From positions 17,573,904 to 17,637,903 of the forward strand of contig NC_058163.1 in assembly GCF_020080835.1 (NCBI RefSeq): DNA of 64,000 bases, read 5' to 3'. Of the stretch, positions 46,863 through 58,330 are shown piece after piece. Numbering within the stretch: the stretch's first letter is position 1; the number at the start of each line of letters is the position of its first letter. The notes beneath the pieces were generated by a model. That model saw only the letters and a program-made list of their open reading frames with translations, was not told the origin of the DNA and made no database searches. This DNA is from Cotesia glomerata (taxonomy: Eukaryota > Arthropoda > Insecta > Hymenoptera > Braconidae). The position numbers were made by a program, and so were the translations under genes.

Positions 46863-48976
46863 TTTATATACAAAATAATTATGGATCTACAGTCCTGATA
46901 TTGTTCTACCTATCTACTCGAAAGTACATTATGTAATTGTATTATGAACCGTCGCCTAGGACCAAATGGTTAAAGCGACGTTAAATAAATAACTTAAAAA
47001 AAAAAAAAAAAAAATTTGGGATTTTTTAAAATTTTTTTCCAAAATATTTTTTTTTCAATAGCCCCAAGTGTCCCCTTTTAAACAAAAGAAAGACCATTCC
47101 TGTATCTATAATAGCATTCGAGATATTGCAAAAACAAAATTGAAAAACTGGAAAAATCGCGAAATTTTGAATTTGCATATCTTTTGAAAAAAATTTTTTT
47201 ATTTTTTTTTCTTTGGCATAACTTCGTTTAATGATAAAAAAAAAAACTTCTGACCAAAATTCATCCAAATCGAAAGGGGTCGATTCCAACTATTGGTCGA
47301 TTTGACATGGAATGACCCTTGTACTGATCTTAAAAGACCCTGAAATTTTTAAAACTGTGTTTTTTTTTTAAACGTGAATTTTGAATTTCAAAAAAAAATT
47401 TTTTTTTGTTCTTTGAAACTTTTAAATAAGGCACAGTTATGCAGGTAGATAGTATTGTAATTTTAAGCATTAAAAAATTAAATGCACGACGTGAAAATAT
47501 TAAATAATAAATTAATTTCAATTTTTTTTTATTTTTTTGGAGTCATTTCAAAGTCAGGCTTAACACATGATATAGTTTCTTATTTTTTTTAACGCATGAT
47601 ATATTTTGTCCGTTTCTTCACTTTTATGACAGTTTTTAACGTCAAATAACTCAAACAGATATGAATTTCCATTAAAAATCAGAAATAATGTGATGAGAAT
47701 ATCAATTTTGTTTTATTTTTTCGAATACTTGTTTACTTACAAATTTCTGCACATTAATGATGCTCAATCTCAAATTTAAAAGCATTTTCATCTTAAAAAG
47801 ACGATAAATAGCGTCGAAAAATTTAAATGAAGTAAAAAAACGACGAATAACAATTATATCATGCGTTAAGCCTAACTTTAAGATTCCCATACAGGAAGCA
47901 TCAGAGTTGAACGACGGGGTCATGCCTGGGACATTATTAGGAAGCCCATCTTGGCAAACCTATATTGTCCCATGCCCGGGCCATAACTGGGCAATCAGCC
48001 GTGGCCATTCCCATGATAACCCTAACATGGGCTAAGACTGGATAACCTAGCCTTGGCCTAGCCTACAGTCACCCTAACTTGGGCCAAGTTTGTGTAACCT
48101 AACCTCGGCTGTTGAATGATAACCCTAACATGGGCCTTGGCCCCAAAGTCTTGATTGAATGACCTAGCCTTGTCCGTTGGATGGTAACCCTAACTTGGGC
48201 CAAGATTGTATAACCTAACCTCGGTCGTTGAATGGTAACCCTAACTTGGGCCAAGATTGTATAACCTAACCTCGGCCGTTAAATAGTAACCCTAACATGG
48301 GCCTCGACTAAATAACCCAGTTTTGGCCAAACCTAGAGACACCTTAACTTGGGTTTTAAAGTCTTTATATTCAAGTGACATTGTGATATGGCGACCCAGA
48401 CTTGGGCCAGGACTGGGAAATCTATCTTTGGCCGACGCAATGATCACCCATGCGTTAGCCAAGACTGGGAAACCTAGCCTTGGCTTTTGAATGGAAACCC
48501 AGACTTGAGCCAGAATTGAGCAACCTAATTTTGGCCATTCAATAGAAAATCCAAACTTAATTAATCATTAAGTAACAGAATTTGAAACAGTAAATATTTA
48601 TTGCTTAACGAATATTTGATAGCAAATGCTGAAATTGAAAATTTATTTCTTAAACAAAACAATATTGTATCGTCAAAATTGATATGGTCTTAAAAAAAAT
48701 TAAAATATAATAATTTACAGTTGAATTTTTAATATTATTAATTTTAAACATTAAAATTTATAATATGATATTGTAACAGGGAAAATCGAACTTCCCGGGG
48801 TCATTATCGACCACTTAATTAACGCACGGTAGGTCAGGGCTTTCCCTTACCTTTCGATTTTTGACAAGTAGTTTCGACTTGTCACCGGGCGTGCTAATCG
48901 AAAGTCCCCACTACAGTCCCCGTAAAATAAAGCGGGGCATAACAATAGAAAAGTTCGAGAGCCGGAGTTGGAGGGT

Positions 48977-48984
48977 TATAAAAG
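48977..48984 (+). promoter_or_regulatory. TATA box of the LTR-like unit
   Basis: TATAAAAG within GAGGGTTATAAAAGAGCCGA. The related unit has TTATATA at the corresponding place (58202-58208, minus strand). Confidence 0.6.
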
Positions 48985-49489
48985 AGCCGACAGGAGGGAC
49001 ATGGAGGCTTTTTCCCTTCTGGAAGCCAGTGGCCTTTTGTCCTTGTGAATCAGTGACCTTGTTGAGATCAGTTTAAGTCAATAGAGTGCAAATTTGGACG
49101 TCGAGAATAAAGAGCAACTGCAGAGGAAGTTATCAGGGCATTTTTGGAATTGGACAACCCTGCCGCACCCTGGTTCAAGACGACAAGACGCCAAGCAGCT
49201 AAGCCCGCCAAGTTGTATCGAAGTATCAGTCGTCGTTGAATAAAACAATAATTGAGTCTCCAGGTATTTTCGATTATTGTAGACCAGATTTGATTATTGA
49301 TTTAATTAAGAGGCTGAAATAATTAAATTTAATTTCTCAAGCTGTCATTTTTATATTAAAGAATTCGTACTTTAGTTTTTATTGTCAAGGTCAAGTAGTT
49401 AGTTTTGTCGCTGAACTTTTATATTTAATGGATAAATTGTTAATTTATTGGTAAAGAATTTATTAGTAATTTATTATAGGCCTGTTGGC

Positions 49490-52400
49490 TATAATTAGGG
49501 CCGAGAATTTAGTTTTTTTAAAAGAGAGAGACAGAAGATAGGCGTAGCCAAGCGTTCTGATTGGTCGTAATAAAGAAATTGTTTTTTGTTTATCGATATT
49601 AAGTGAAGACAGCAGCTTGAATAAAAAATAAAATTTAGATTGCTAATCCAACATAAAAATATAAAAAATATGTCAAAAAAAAACAGGTTAGTTTGCAGAT
49701 GTGAAGGTGCTTGTAAACAAATACAAATCTGTGCTGCTCAGATAAATAAAGAAGAGAATTTGAAACACCGTGTTGCAACTAAAATGTTTAATGAAATGAA
49801 TAAAAGTGAACAGTGACAAGCTGGCGATTTCACTGGAGATCGCGTAAAGGAATTGCTCCCGGTCTCACTGGTAATTTTGCTGGAGATCGCACTGACGGTC
49901 TTTTTAAAGGTCTCGCTGGAGGTCACGCTAGAAATCTTGCTGACGGTCTCGCTGGAGATCACGCTGATAGTTTTTCTAGAGGTCTCGCTGTCGGTATCAC
50001 TGGAGGTCGTTTTGCTGGGAGTTGTGCTAATGGTATGGCTGCCGGTCTCGCTCGTAATTTTGCTAGCGATCACAGTGACGGTTTCGCTCGAGATCACGCT
50101 GACGGTCTTTCTGGAGGTCTCGCTGGAGATCACGCTGATGGTCTCGCTGGAGGTCGTTTCGCTAGAAGTTGTGCTAATGGTATTGCTGCCAGTCTCGCTG
50201 GTAATTTTGCTAGCGATCACAGTGATGGTATCGCTGGAGATTACGCTGACAGTCATTCTGAGAGTCCCGCTGGAGATCACGCTGACAATTTTTCTGGAGG
50301 TCTCGCTGGTGATTACGCTGACGGTTTTTCTGGGAGTCTCGCTGGAGATCACGCTGACGATCTCGCTGGAGATCATGCAGACGATCATTCTGGAGGTCTC
50401 GCTGGTATTCACGCTGATGGTGATCTCCAGCGAGACTCCCAGAAAAACCGTCAGCGTAATCACCAGCGAGATCTCCAAAAAGATCGTCAGCGTGATCTCC
50501 AGCGAGACCTCCAGAAAGATCGTCAGCGTGATCTCCAGCGAAACCTCTAGAGAGACAATCAGCGTGATTACCAGCAAGACCTCCAGAAAGATCGTCAGCA
50601 TGATCTCCAGCGAGATCGTCAGCGTGATCTCCAGCAAGACTCCCAGAAAAACCGTCAGCGTAATCACCAGCGAGACCTCCAGAAAGATCGTCAGCGTGAT
50701 CTTCAGCGAGATCGTCAGCGTGATCTCCTGTGAAACCTCTAGAGAGACCGTCAGCGTGATCTCCAGCAAGACTCCCAGAAAAACCGTCAGCGTAATCACC
50801 AGCGAGATCTCCAAAAAGATCGTCAGCGTGATTTCCAGCGAGACTTCCAAAAAGATCGTCAGCGTGATGGCCAGCGAGACTTCCAGAAAGACCATCAGCG
50901 TGATTACCAGCGAGACCTCCAGAAAGATCGTCAGCGTGATCACCAGCGAGATCGTCAGCGTGATCTCCAGCGAAACCTCTAGAGAGACCGTCAGCGTGAT
51001 CTCCAGCGAGACCTCCAGAATGATCGTCAGCATGATCTCCAGTGAGGTCGTCAGCGTGATCTCCAGCGAGACTCCCAGAAAAACCGTCAGCGTAATCACC
51101 AGCGAGACCTCCAGAAAGATTGTCAGCGTGATCTCCAGCGGGACTCTCAGAATGACTGTCAGCGTAATCTCCAGCGATACCATCACCGTGATCGCTAGCA
51201 AAATTACCAGCGAGACTGGCAGCAATCCCATTAACACAACTTCTAGTGAAACGACCTCCAGCGAGACCATCAGCGTGATCTCCAGCGAGATCGTCAGCGT
51301 GATCTCCAGCAAGACTCCCAGAAAAACCGTCAGCGTAATCACCAGCGAGACCTCCAGAAAGATCGTCAGCGTGATCTTCAGCGAGATCGTCAGCGTGATC
51401 TCCTGTGAAACCTCTAGAGAGACCGTCAGCGTAATCACCAGCGAGACCTCCAGAAAGATCGTCAGCGTGATCTTCAGCGAGATCGTCAGCGTGATCTCCT
51501 GTGAAACCTCTAGAGAGACCGTCAGCGTGATCTCCAGCGAGACCTTCAGAAATACAGTCAGCGTGATCTCCAGCAAGACTCCCAGAAAAACCGTCAGCGT
51601 AATCACCAGCGAGATCTCCAAAAAGATCGTCAGCGTGATGGCCAGCGAGACTTCCAGAAAGACCATCAGCGTGATTACCAGCGAGACCTCCAGAAAGATC
51701 GTCAGCGTGATCACCAGCGAGATCGTCAGCGTGATCTCCAGCGAAACCTCTAGAGAGACCGTCAGCGTGATCTCCAGCGAGACCTCCAGAATGATCGTCA
51801 GCATGATCTCCAGTGAGGTCGTCAGCGTGATCTCCAGCGAGACTCCCAGAAAAACCGTCAGCGTAATCACCAGCGAGACCTCCAGAAAGATTGTCAGCGT
51901 GATCTCCAGCGGGACTCTCAGAATGACTGTCAGCGTAATCTCCAGCGATACCATCACCGTGATCGCTAGCAAAATTACCAGCGAGACTGGCAGCAATCCC
52001 ATTAACACAACTTCTAGTGAAACGACCTCCAGCGAGACCATCAGCGTGATCTCCAGCGAGACCTCCAGAAAGACCGTCAGCGTGATCTCGAGCGAAACCG
52101 TCACTGTGATCGCTAGCAAAATTACCAGCGAGACCGGCAGCTATACCATTAGCACAACTCCCAGCAAAACGATCTCCAGTGATACCGACAGCGAGACCTC
52201 TAGAAAAACTATCAGCGTGATCTCCAGCGAGACCGTCAGCAAGATTTCTAGCGTGACCTCCAGCGAGACCTTTAAAAAGACCGTCAGTGCGATCTCCAGT
52301 AAAATTACCAGTGAGACCGGGAGAAATTCCTTTACGCGATCTCCAGCGAAATCGTCAGCTTGTCACTGTTCACTTTTATTCATTTCATTAAACATTTTAG

Positions 52401-52690
52401 TTACAACACGGTGTTTCAAATTCTCTTCTTTATTTATCTGAGCAGCATAGACTTGTATTTGTTTACAAGCACCTTCACATCTGCAAACTAACCTGTTTTT
52501 GACATATTTTTTATATTTTCATATTGGATTAGCAATCTAAATTTTATTTTTTATTCAAGCTGCTGTCTTCACTTAATAGCGATAAACAAAAAACAATTTA
52601 TTTATTACGACCAATCAGAACGCTTGGCTACGCCTATCTTCTGTCTCCCTCTTTTAAAAAAACGAAATTCTCGGCCCTAGCTATAATAAA
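49490..52690. repeat. Large palindrome of 12/36-nt repeats
   Basis: The left arm, about 49490-50420, contains TCGCTGGAGATCACGCTGAC-type units. Orientation flips at about 50420 with almost no spacer. The right arm to about 52690 contains GATCTCCAGCGAGACCTCC-type units. The basic unit is 12 nt (consensus near GATCTCCAGCGA); three variants make a 36-nt unit. Unique flanks (49490-49810, and 52370-52690 inverted) belong to the palindrome too. The right arm is longer because a 771-bp block is duplicated (for example 51001 matches 51772). Confidence 0.9.
49670..52441 (+). CDS. Repeat-borne open frame with a plausible unique start (doubtful gene)
   Basis: ATG at 49670 opens a unique 48-residue segment (MSKKNRLVCRCEGACKQIQI ... 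MFNEMNKSEQ) with four cysteines, ending at TGA 49814-49816. The same frame then stays open to 52441 (862 codons from 49853). It gives hydrophobic 12-residue repeats (SLEITLTVFLEV) in the left arm and Ser/Val repeats (VISSETSRKIVS) in the right arm. Because units are multiples of 3 nt and lack stop triplets, open frames arise on both strands: a mirror frame of 793 codons lies on the minus strand at 49738-52119. I would not call this a protein gene without expression data; the unique start and cysteines are what keep it worth recording. Confidence 0.25.
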
Positions 52691-53089
52691 TTAATTTTAG
52701 TTAGGAATTTTCGAGACAGAATTTAATTAAGAAATATCGCTTAGAATTTATTTAAGGAGGATTAAGAATTAAAATCGAAGGTCGGAATTTTGTGTTAAGT
52801 AATTGTTAGGCGTAATTTTGGTAATTTTGGAAAATGCGAAGTTTTGAGATTCAGTTTTATTGGTAATTAAGATGTATGAATAAAGTAGAGAACTCGATAG
52901 AATGAAGTTAGCGTCAGTGGACGATTTTATATGGAAGTTAGGTAATTATGGTATTATATGGTATTCCGTCAGGTAGACGAGGTTGTTTATGTGAAATTAG
53001 TTCAGATAATTGAATAATTAAGAAGTTTTTATTGGGTAAAATATGTTGTTTGTTATTCCGTCAGATGGACGAGGGTTTAAGAAATTAAG

Positions 53090-53365
53090 AATCTAGATGC
53101 GTAATGGTCTATGATTAAATTAAGAAATTAAGAATCTAGATGCGTAATGGTCGATGATTGAATTAGAAAATTAAAGATAGATGCGTAATGGTCTATGATT
53201 GAATTAGAAATTGAAGATAGATGCGTAATGGTCTATGTTGAGTTAAGAAATTGAAGATAGATGCGTAATGGTCTAAAAGTGAATTAGGAAATTAAGAAGA
53301 TAGATGCGTAATGGTATATTTTGAGTTAAGAAATTAAGAAGATAGATGCGTAATGATCTATGTTT
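53090..53365 (+). repeat. ~41-bp tandem repeat, about seven copies
   Basis: Units of the form ATAGATGCGTAATGGTCTATG plus GAATTAAGAAATTAAGA, in the right part of the LTR-like unit. Confidence 0.85.
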
Positions 53366-53900
53366 AAAAGAATTTAATGATATTTAGTTGTAAGTTTTGG
53401 CAAGTGCCTGCGTAGGTGAGAGGTTCTCACAATTAAGTGATTGATAGGTTAATTTTAAGGGCAATATTATTAAGGAATTTTGTTAGAATTAAATTGTTTA
53501 TATTAAATAAATAATTGAATTGTTAATCGTTAATAATTGTTTCTCAGCATTACTTTTACAGCCTTTCTCAACTTCTCACGACCCGATCTTTCCTTCTCAT
53601 GCTCCCCGGTTTCTGGGACACCGAGTATAAAATCCCAGTGGCGCCCTTTTCAAAGAGGAAAGGGGTGACCAATTGGACAGGGCTAACCACCCCGTTACAA
53701 TATTAAAAATATACAGAAGGATTTACAAAGACTAAAGTAATATAAGAACTTGACTTTTGCTTTTTTTTTAATTAATAAACATTTGTAAAAAATAGATAAT
53801 TTCCATCAAAACACAAGATTAAATAACATAAATTATATAAATAATAAACCGTCACCATATAGATTTAGTTCATATGAATGATGAGATGTATATCAACTTA

Positions 53901-53972
53901 TCGGTCGTACGGCATAGGGGTTAGTTATCGGTCTGACAAGCGCGCGGCTCGGGTTCGAATCTTGGTTAGGGC
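53901..53972 (+). ncRNA. tRNA-like module, second family copy
   Basis: GGGGTTAGTTATCGGTCTGA ... GGGTTCGAATCTTGG, the inverse counterpart of 38957-39030. Box A is diverged; box B is kept. Confidence 0.6.
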
Positions 53973-54534
53973 AAATGCGAATTTCACTTTATTTCTCTAA
54001 GTAGCGAAAGATAGGTCTAAATTAAGAGTTAAGTCGTCTAAACTTGCGTTAGCTCTACATCAAAATTGAAATAAATCAATGACAATAAAAAATTTCCTTT
54101 TTTATCATTTCAACTAAAAACTACTCATTTTATACAAAATAATTTAACCGTTTCGTAGAATTTTACTATTTTATATCAGAGAATTCAATTTATTCGAAAT
54201 TAGGTTCTTAATACTAATTTGGTTTAACATTAAACAATTAAATTCTAAATATATTTCATAATCTACTTATTTTAGTAAATTATATAGTTGTAAATAAGCC
54301 TGGGCTTGCTTTGGTTTACAAACTTGGGCCAGTCTTGGTTAACAAACTTTGGCCAGTCTCAGTTATCATGCTTGGGCCAGTCTTGGTAACCAAGCTTGGC
54401 ACCCCGTTATCACTCCAGACTTCTACCAAGGTTGGGCCAAAGCGGGTTTACAAGCATGGGCCAGAGATAGCATTGCACCAAGCGTGGCCCATATCTGGCC
54501 CCGTCGTATTTTCCTGTATGGGAAGCGGTTCACA

Positions 54535-54536
54535 CA

Positions 54537-54601
<65 letters not shown>
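54535..54601. repeat. (CA)n tract abutting the 5' end of an R1-clade element
   Basis: About 65 bases of CA, directly followed by endonuclease-coding sequence. The HTHTHT and VCVCVC ORFs here are repeat translations. Confidence 0.95.
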
Positions 54602-54604
<3 letters not shown>

Positions 54605-54611
54605 CGTTGTC

Positions 54612-55210
54612 CTTGGATGACACTAGGTCTCTTAGTTGATGAGTTACAGAGGGTAGGAGCCAAGTAAAATACACGTGGAAAAGCACTTCTCGAGGCAATG
54701 GCCACACTGGACGTGATCCTTCTTAACACCGGTGACACGCCAACGTATACTAAGGGAGAGGCAAACTCAATTGTCGACCTCACATTTGTCAGCAGTTGCT
54801 TAGCTCCAAGAGGTTTTTCTTGGAAAGTCTTGAACATCTACACAGCCAGCGACCATAGTGCGATACTATGGCAAATATCAACTGGCCAGAATTTAACAAG
54901 AGTCAACAGGAGCACTAGCGTGGTTGGGTGAAAAATTAAATCTCTCGACCTCACTGTTTTAGTAGTAGCCCTTGAGTGCGATCCAATCATCGTAGAAACT
55001 GCTGAAGAGAAGACCAAGGACCTAATGAGAAGAGTCACTCAGGCTTGCGACGCCAGTATGTCCCGGAAACGTGGCATGAATTCAAGACCTTCGGTGCACT
55101 GGTGGAACGATCACATTAGCATTCTACGTTCAGAGTGTCTTAAAAAAAGAAGAAAGTCTCAGCGTAGCTACAGACGACCTAACTCCGCAGAGCTGTTGGC
55201 AGAGTATTAA
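54612..55210 (+). pseudogene. Endonuclease C-terminus and linker of the R1-clade copy
   Basis: The piece 54698-54931 reads ATLDVILLNTGDTPTYTKGE ... SIVDLTF ... YTASDHSAILW, the end of an APE-type endonuclease with its SDH-type box. TGA at 54929 and TAA at 55208 interrupt it; between them KDLMRRVTQACDASM leads towards the reverse transcriptase. ATG starts here are internal methionines. Confidence 0.75.
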
Positions 55211-56395
55211 TAGGCTCGTCGAGAATTGAACAGAGTCATCAAAGAAAGCAAAAGACGCTGCTGGAAGGAACTGGTCGCAGAAGTAGAGAAAGATCCATGG
55301 GGCAGACCGTATAAGGTGGTTATGACCCACTTGAAATGCCAACCAATGCCATCACCTACGTGTCCACAGCTCCTACAGAAGATTGTTACTGCGCTGTTTC
55401 CCCAACAGCCGGTATTCACTTACAAGTTAGAGCAGCTCAACCCTGAAGACATCCCAACTATCACGTTGGATGAGTTGATAGAGGCAGGCAATCGAGTAGG
55501 GAATAATAAGGCATCGGGATTGGACGGAATCCCTAATATTGCCCTGAAATCAATCCTTAGGGCAGCACTGACATTATTCCTGGATGTTTACGATACATGC
55601 CTGAAGGAAGGGACTTTTCCCCAGAAGTGGAAACAGCAACGGCTAGTACTACTTCCAAAAGGGAAAAAGCTGCCGGAAGAACCGTCATCCTACCGACAGC
55701 TCTGCATGTTAGACACGGTCGGCAAGATATTCGGGCGCATAATTCATCAGAGAATAGAGTCTGTAGTCGATCCACTCCTGGCAGAGAACCAGTTTGGTTT
55801 CCGAAAAGGACGGTCAACTCTGGAAGCGATTAAATTGGTTGTTGATATAGCCAAGGATGCAATCGCCGGAACGAGATGGAAGGGTGGAAAGAAGAAATAC
55901 CGCTTGGTGGCTGCTTTGGACATCAAGAATGCCTTCAACTCCGCTCACTGGGACTGCGTTATGCGGGCTCTAGAAGAAAAAAACGTACCAGGATACCTTC
56001 GCAGAATGGTAACGAGCTACTTCACGAATAGGGTCCTGAAATATGACACGAAGAACGGTACGGAAGTGTACGAAATCACCGGAGGAGTGCCACAGGGATC
56101 AGTCTTAGGTCCTTTGCTATGGAACATCATGTATGATGGCTTCCTGAGAATATCATTGCCTACGAGAGTCAAACTTGTAGCATATGCGGATGACGTAGCT
56201 GTCGTGATCGTCGCAAAGCACCTCGAAGAGATAGAAATGGCATTTGATATTACATTCAGACAAGTCAATTTGTGGATGGACATGGTGAACTCGCAACTAG
56301 CCAAGCATAAAACCGAGGCAGTGCTCATCAGCAGTAGAAAAACGGTAGAAACTATCAAGTTGAGAGTCGGAGAACAAGAAATCACATCACAACTA
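55211..56395 (+). pseudogene. Reverse transcriptase of the R1-clade copy, first part
   Basis: About 395 codons open. Motifs in order: ASGLDGIPNIALKSI, PSSYRQLCMLDTVGKIFGR, ENQFGFRKGRSTLEAI, VAALDIKNAFNSAHW, GGVPQGSVLGPLLW and VAYADDVAVVI (about residue 318 from 55226). The frame runs straight into the LTR at 56396 after EITSQ. The palm and catalytic box are intact, but the gene is broken on both sides. Confidence 0.85.
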
Positions 56396-58330
56396 TGTAA
56401 CGGGTGTTTTAATTCCCGCTCATTTGGCCCTTAGTAAAATTTAACAACAACAATATATCCAACAATTGACTCTAAGATTTACCAGGGCGCCACCAGGATT
56501 ATTTTCTCGGTTCCTGGAACCGGATACCAGAGCTGATTCTATTAATATACAGGGAAGAGAGAGTTGGGGGAAGGTGGTTCTGAAAATGAATAAATTTTTA
56601 TTTAACAACGATACCAAAATTTATTAACAAAAGAATTTAACAACTCGTGCGCTTGCACGTACACACACTCACTTACAACTAACTCACTTAATGCTACAAC
56701 TTATTACTACTCTCCTCAACTCCACGCTACCGCTTTGTCACCCCGCAAAGAGACTAATCGTAAGCAAAGACTCGTTAACTCGGCTCACGAAAGTAGTCGA
56801 CCCAGTGACTAAACGTAGATCGATGTCCTCCCGTGAGCTTACAAAAAATTGCTTAATCCCACAGTACCCTCTTATGGAGCGACTATACCGTGGTTGCTAC
56901 CTTACTACCGCTGTACCCCACTTGGCGTCTATACAACGGCTTCTACGCCAGGGAAACACCTCGCAAAGAGACTAATCGTATGCGAAGGAACGCTGGTAGC
57001 ACTCACCCACTCACAACCCACTCTTCTCCACAGACACTCTGACTCTACTTTACTTTTGACTAATTAAAATTTTACAAAATTAACTCCAAAAATTTACAAC
57101 GTTGATTTTCACTAAAAATTTATCAGTCATTAGCTCGCAATAAGACCATAAATTATTCATCACGAATTAACAAAATTTACTTCTTAAAATTCCGGCTTAA
57201 AACCGACGCTTCTTTCATTCCAAATTTAACACGAGCTTAACTCTGCGCATTAACTTAAATTCTTTCGAAGAACATTCTTTATAAAATTAAATAAATTTTT
57301 ACTCGGACGTAATCCACACTGACAAATAGTTTTTATAAATAATTCCAATAAAATAATAATTTTAGTCTTCGATAGTTCAATGTATTAATGACCACGTGGA
57401 ATTTTTCGATTTATAAATAATTAATAAAACAATTTGTCTCAATATAAAATAAATTCACGAAAAATTATCCACGGTTAATTCGATCTCAATTGCATCGAAG
57501 TTCAGTAGCCAATTCTCAATAAATTATTTTAAATAAATAATATTTTTTTTGTAACAAATAATATTAATAAATGATAATTCAATTGTTATAATTTATAATA
57601 ATAGTCCAGTTGTTAATATTGTAAATTTACTGCGTCACAAAATTCTCAAGGAATTTGCGCGCTCAAAATGGACTCCGTTGTTCGTTACAGCGTACTAAGC
57701 TCGACCTCGGGTACCGAAGCTTGACCAGTCGTGAGTTGCTGATTGGAATAATTCTCGATGTTCAGAAATTAATTAAATTTGATTAATCAAAAGATGAATT
57801 TAATTTAGCCAATCTTAAGATGTTAATAATTATTAACCAGCTGAATTAACAATTTAGATACTCACGACCTAAACCCAGGAGGTCTAGAACATTCCTCGGG
57901 TGTAAAATCCCCAGGAGGAATTGTTCACAAGCTAACAAATTAAATTGATTAAAATAATTAATTATTATTAAGCAAAATTATTAAACAATTGAATTATCCA
58001 AACTTGAATAAATAAAATGAGAAGTAGTGTGTTTGATGAGCCGGGTATATGGCCCCAAGGCTCATCATTACCAAAGTCCAATACCTGGTGTAAATTTGGT
58101 TGAAGAAACTCTATGGTTGATACTCGCTTCCTTCTTTGGACTTCTTGATGTTACTCGTTCCAACACTTTACTACTTCTCCGGACACCACGCATGGCTCGT
58201 CTATATAACGACCCCAAAAATACCCCCTCCTGCTCTCTCTCTAGGCCCGAAGATCGATGCGCTCAAATGCTAGTCGAAAAGTTATCGATCTCTGGCGACT
58301 TATCGATTAAGGGTAATTTACCCTGTTACA
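56396..58330 (-). mobile_element. 1.94-kb solo LTR, ACTA TSD
   Basis: Plus-strand ends TGTAACGGGTGTTTTAATTC and TTTACCCTGTTACA, flanked by ACTA (56392-56395 and 58331-58334). The uninterrupted homolog at 17020-17040 (minus) reads straight through, which confirms the insertion. On the minus strand it has a TATA box (TTATATA, 58202-58208) and near the 3' end CCGGTTCCAGGAACCGAG and GGTGGCGCCC, shared with 48772-53699. Small ORFs within have no retroviral-type domains. Confidence 0.85.

Larger units (their letters stand above)
41653..47010 (+). mobile_element. Near full-length I-clade non-LTR retrotransposon, 13-bp TSD
   Basis: Starts CAGTCTTCGTTCACACGTCG and ends in TAAATAAATAACTT plus poly-A. 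AAAATTTGGGATT flanks it at 41640-41652 and 47011-47023. ORF1 and ORF2 are both present; the endonuclease-RT-RNase H order places it in the I group rather than jockey. The 5' UTR (41653-41884) probably contains an internal promoter. The single visible defect is one frameshift in ORF2. Confidence 0.9.
40334..47318. mobile_element. Inner fold-back copy, TTGT TSD, split by the I-like element
   Basis: Ends GGGTCATTACATGTCAAATC and GATTTGACATGGAATGACCC, flanked by TTGT at 40330-40333 and 47319-47322. Arms of about 650 bp are inverted repeats with a ~300-bp loop (about 40980-41280). The right arm is interrupted by 41653-47010. Non-coding. Confidence 0.8.
39934..47885. mobile_element. Outer fold-back copy of the GGGTCATTCCATGTC family
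   Basis: Segments 39934-40329 and 47323-47885 form one interrupted copy, as shown by alignment with 37814-38409. The inner copy 40334-47318 sits inside with a TTGT duplication. The remainder (47560-47885) is loop-type sequence; the right arm was lost where the next element begins at 47886. Confidence 0.65.
48772..53699 (+). mobile_element. 4.9-kb LTR-like unit (TGTAAC...GTTACA), ATAT TSD
   Basis: Begins TGTAACAGGGAAAATCGAAC and ends CCACCCCGTTACA. It is flanked by ATAT at 48768-48771 and 53700-53703. A TATA box (TATAAAAG, 48977-48984) follows about 200 bp in. Near the right end CCCGGTTTCTGGGACACCGA and CAGTGGCGCCC are shared with the unit at 56396-58330 (inverted there). No gag or pol and no internal long direct repeat are seen, so it looks like an oversized solo LTR, probably gypsy-like. 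Its size comes from a large palindromic array. Confidence 0.65.
47886..54522 (+). mobile_element. CCCATACAGGA-family element, both ends, split by an LTR-like unit
   Basis: Left tip CCCATACAGGAAGCATCAGA with GACGGGG; right tip CCCCGTCGTATTTTCCTGTATGGG in two blocks. Without the insert at 48772-53699 the element is about 1.7 kb. It has an array of AACCTAACCTCGGCCGTTGAATGG-like ~40-bp units (about 48000-48540), an AT-rich middle and a tRNA-like module. No protein is encoded. Confidence 0.7.

Noticed and set aside
48861..49076. 71-codon ORF in the LTR-like unit
   Set aside because: It overlaps the TATA box region and has no domain; it looks like chance.
49738..52119. 793-codon minus-strand ORF
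   Set aside because: Mirror image of the plus-strand frame produced by the palindrome; it has no unique start and no non-repeat content except the antisense flank.
53090..53365. CRISPR-like or centromeric array
   Set aside because: Only seven ~41-bp contiguous units with no spacers, inside an LTR-like unit.
54311..54837. Overlapping ORFs with HTHTHT or VCVCVC runs
   Set aside because: They are (CA)n translations joined to repeat or retrotransposon sequence.
56691..57067. Small ORFs within the solo LTR
   Set aside because: No protein domain and no codon pattern; the region is LTR sequence.
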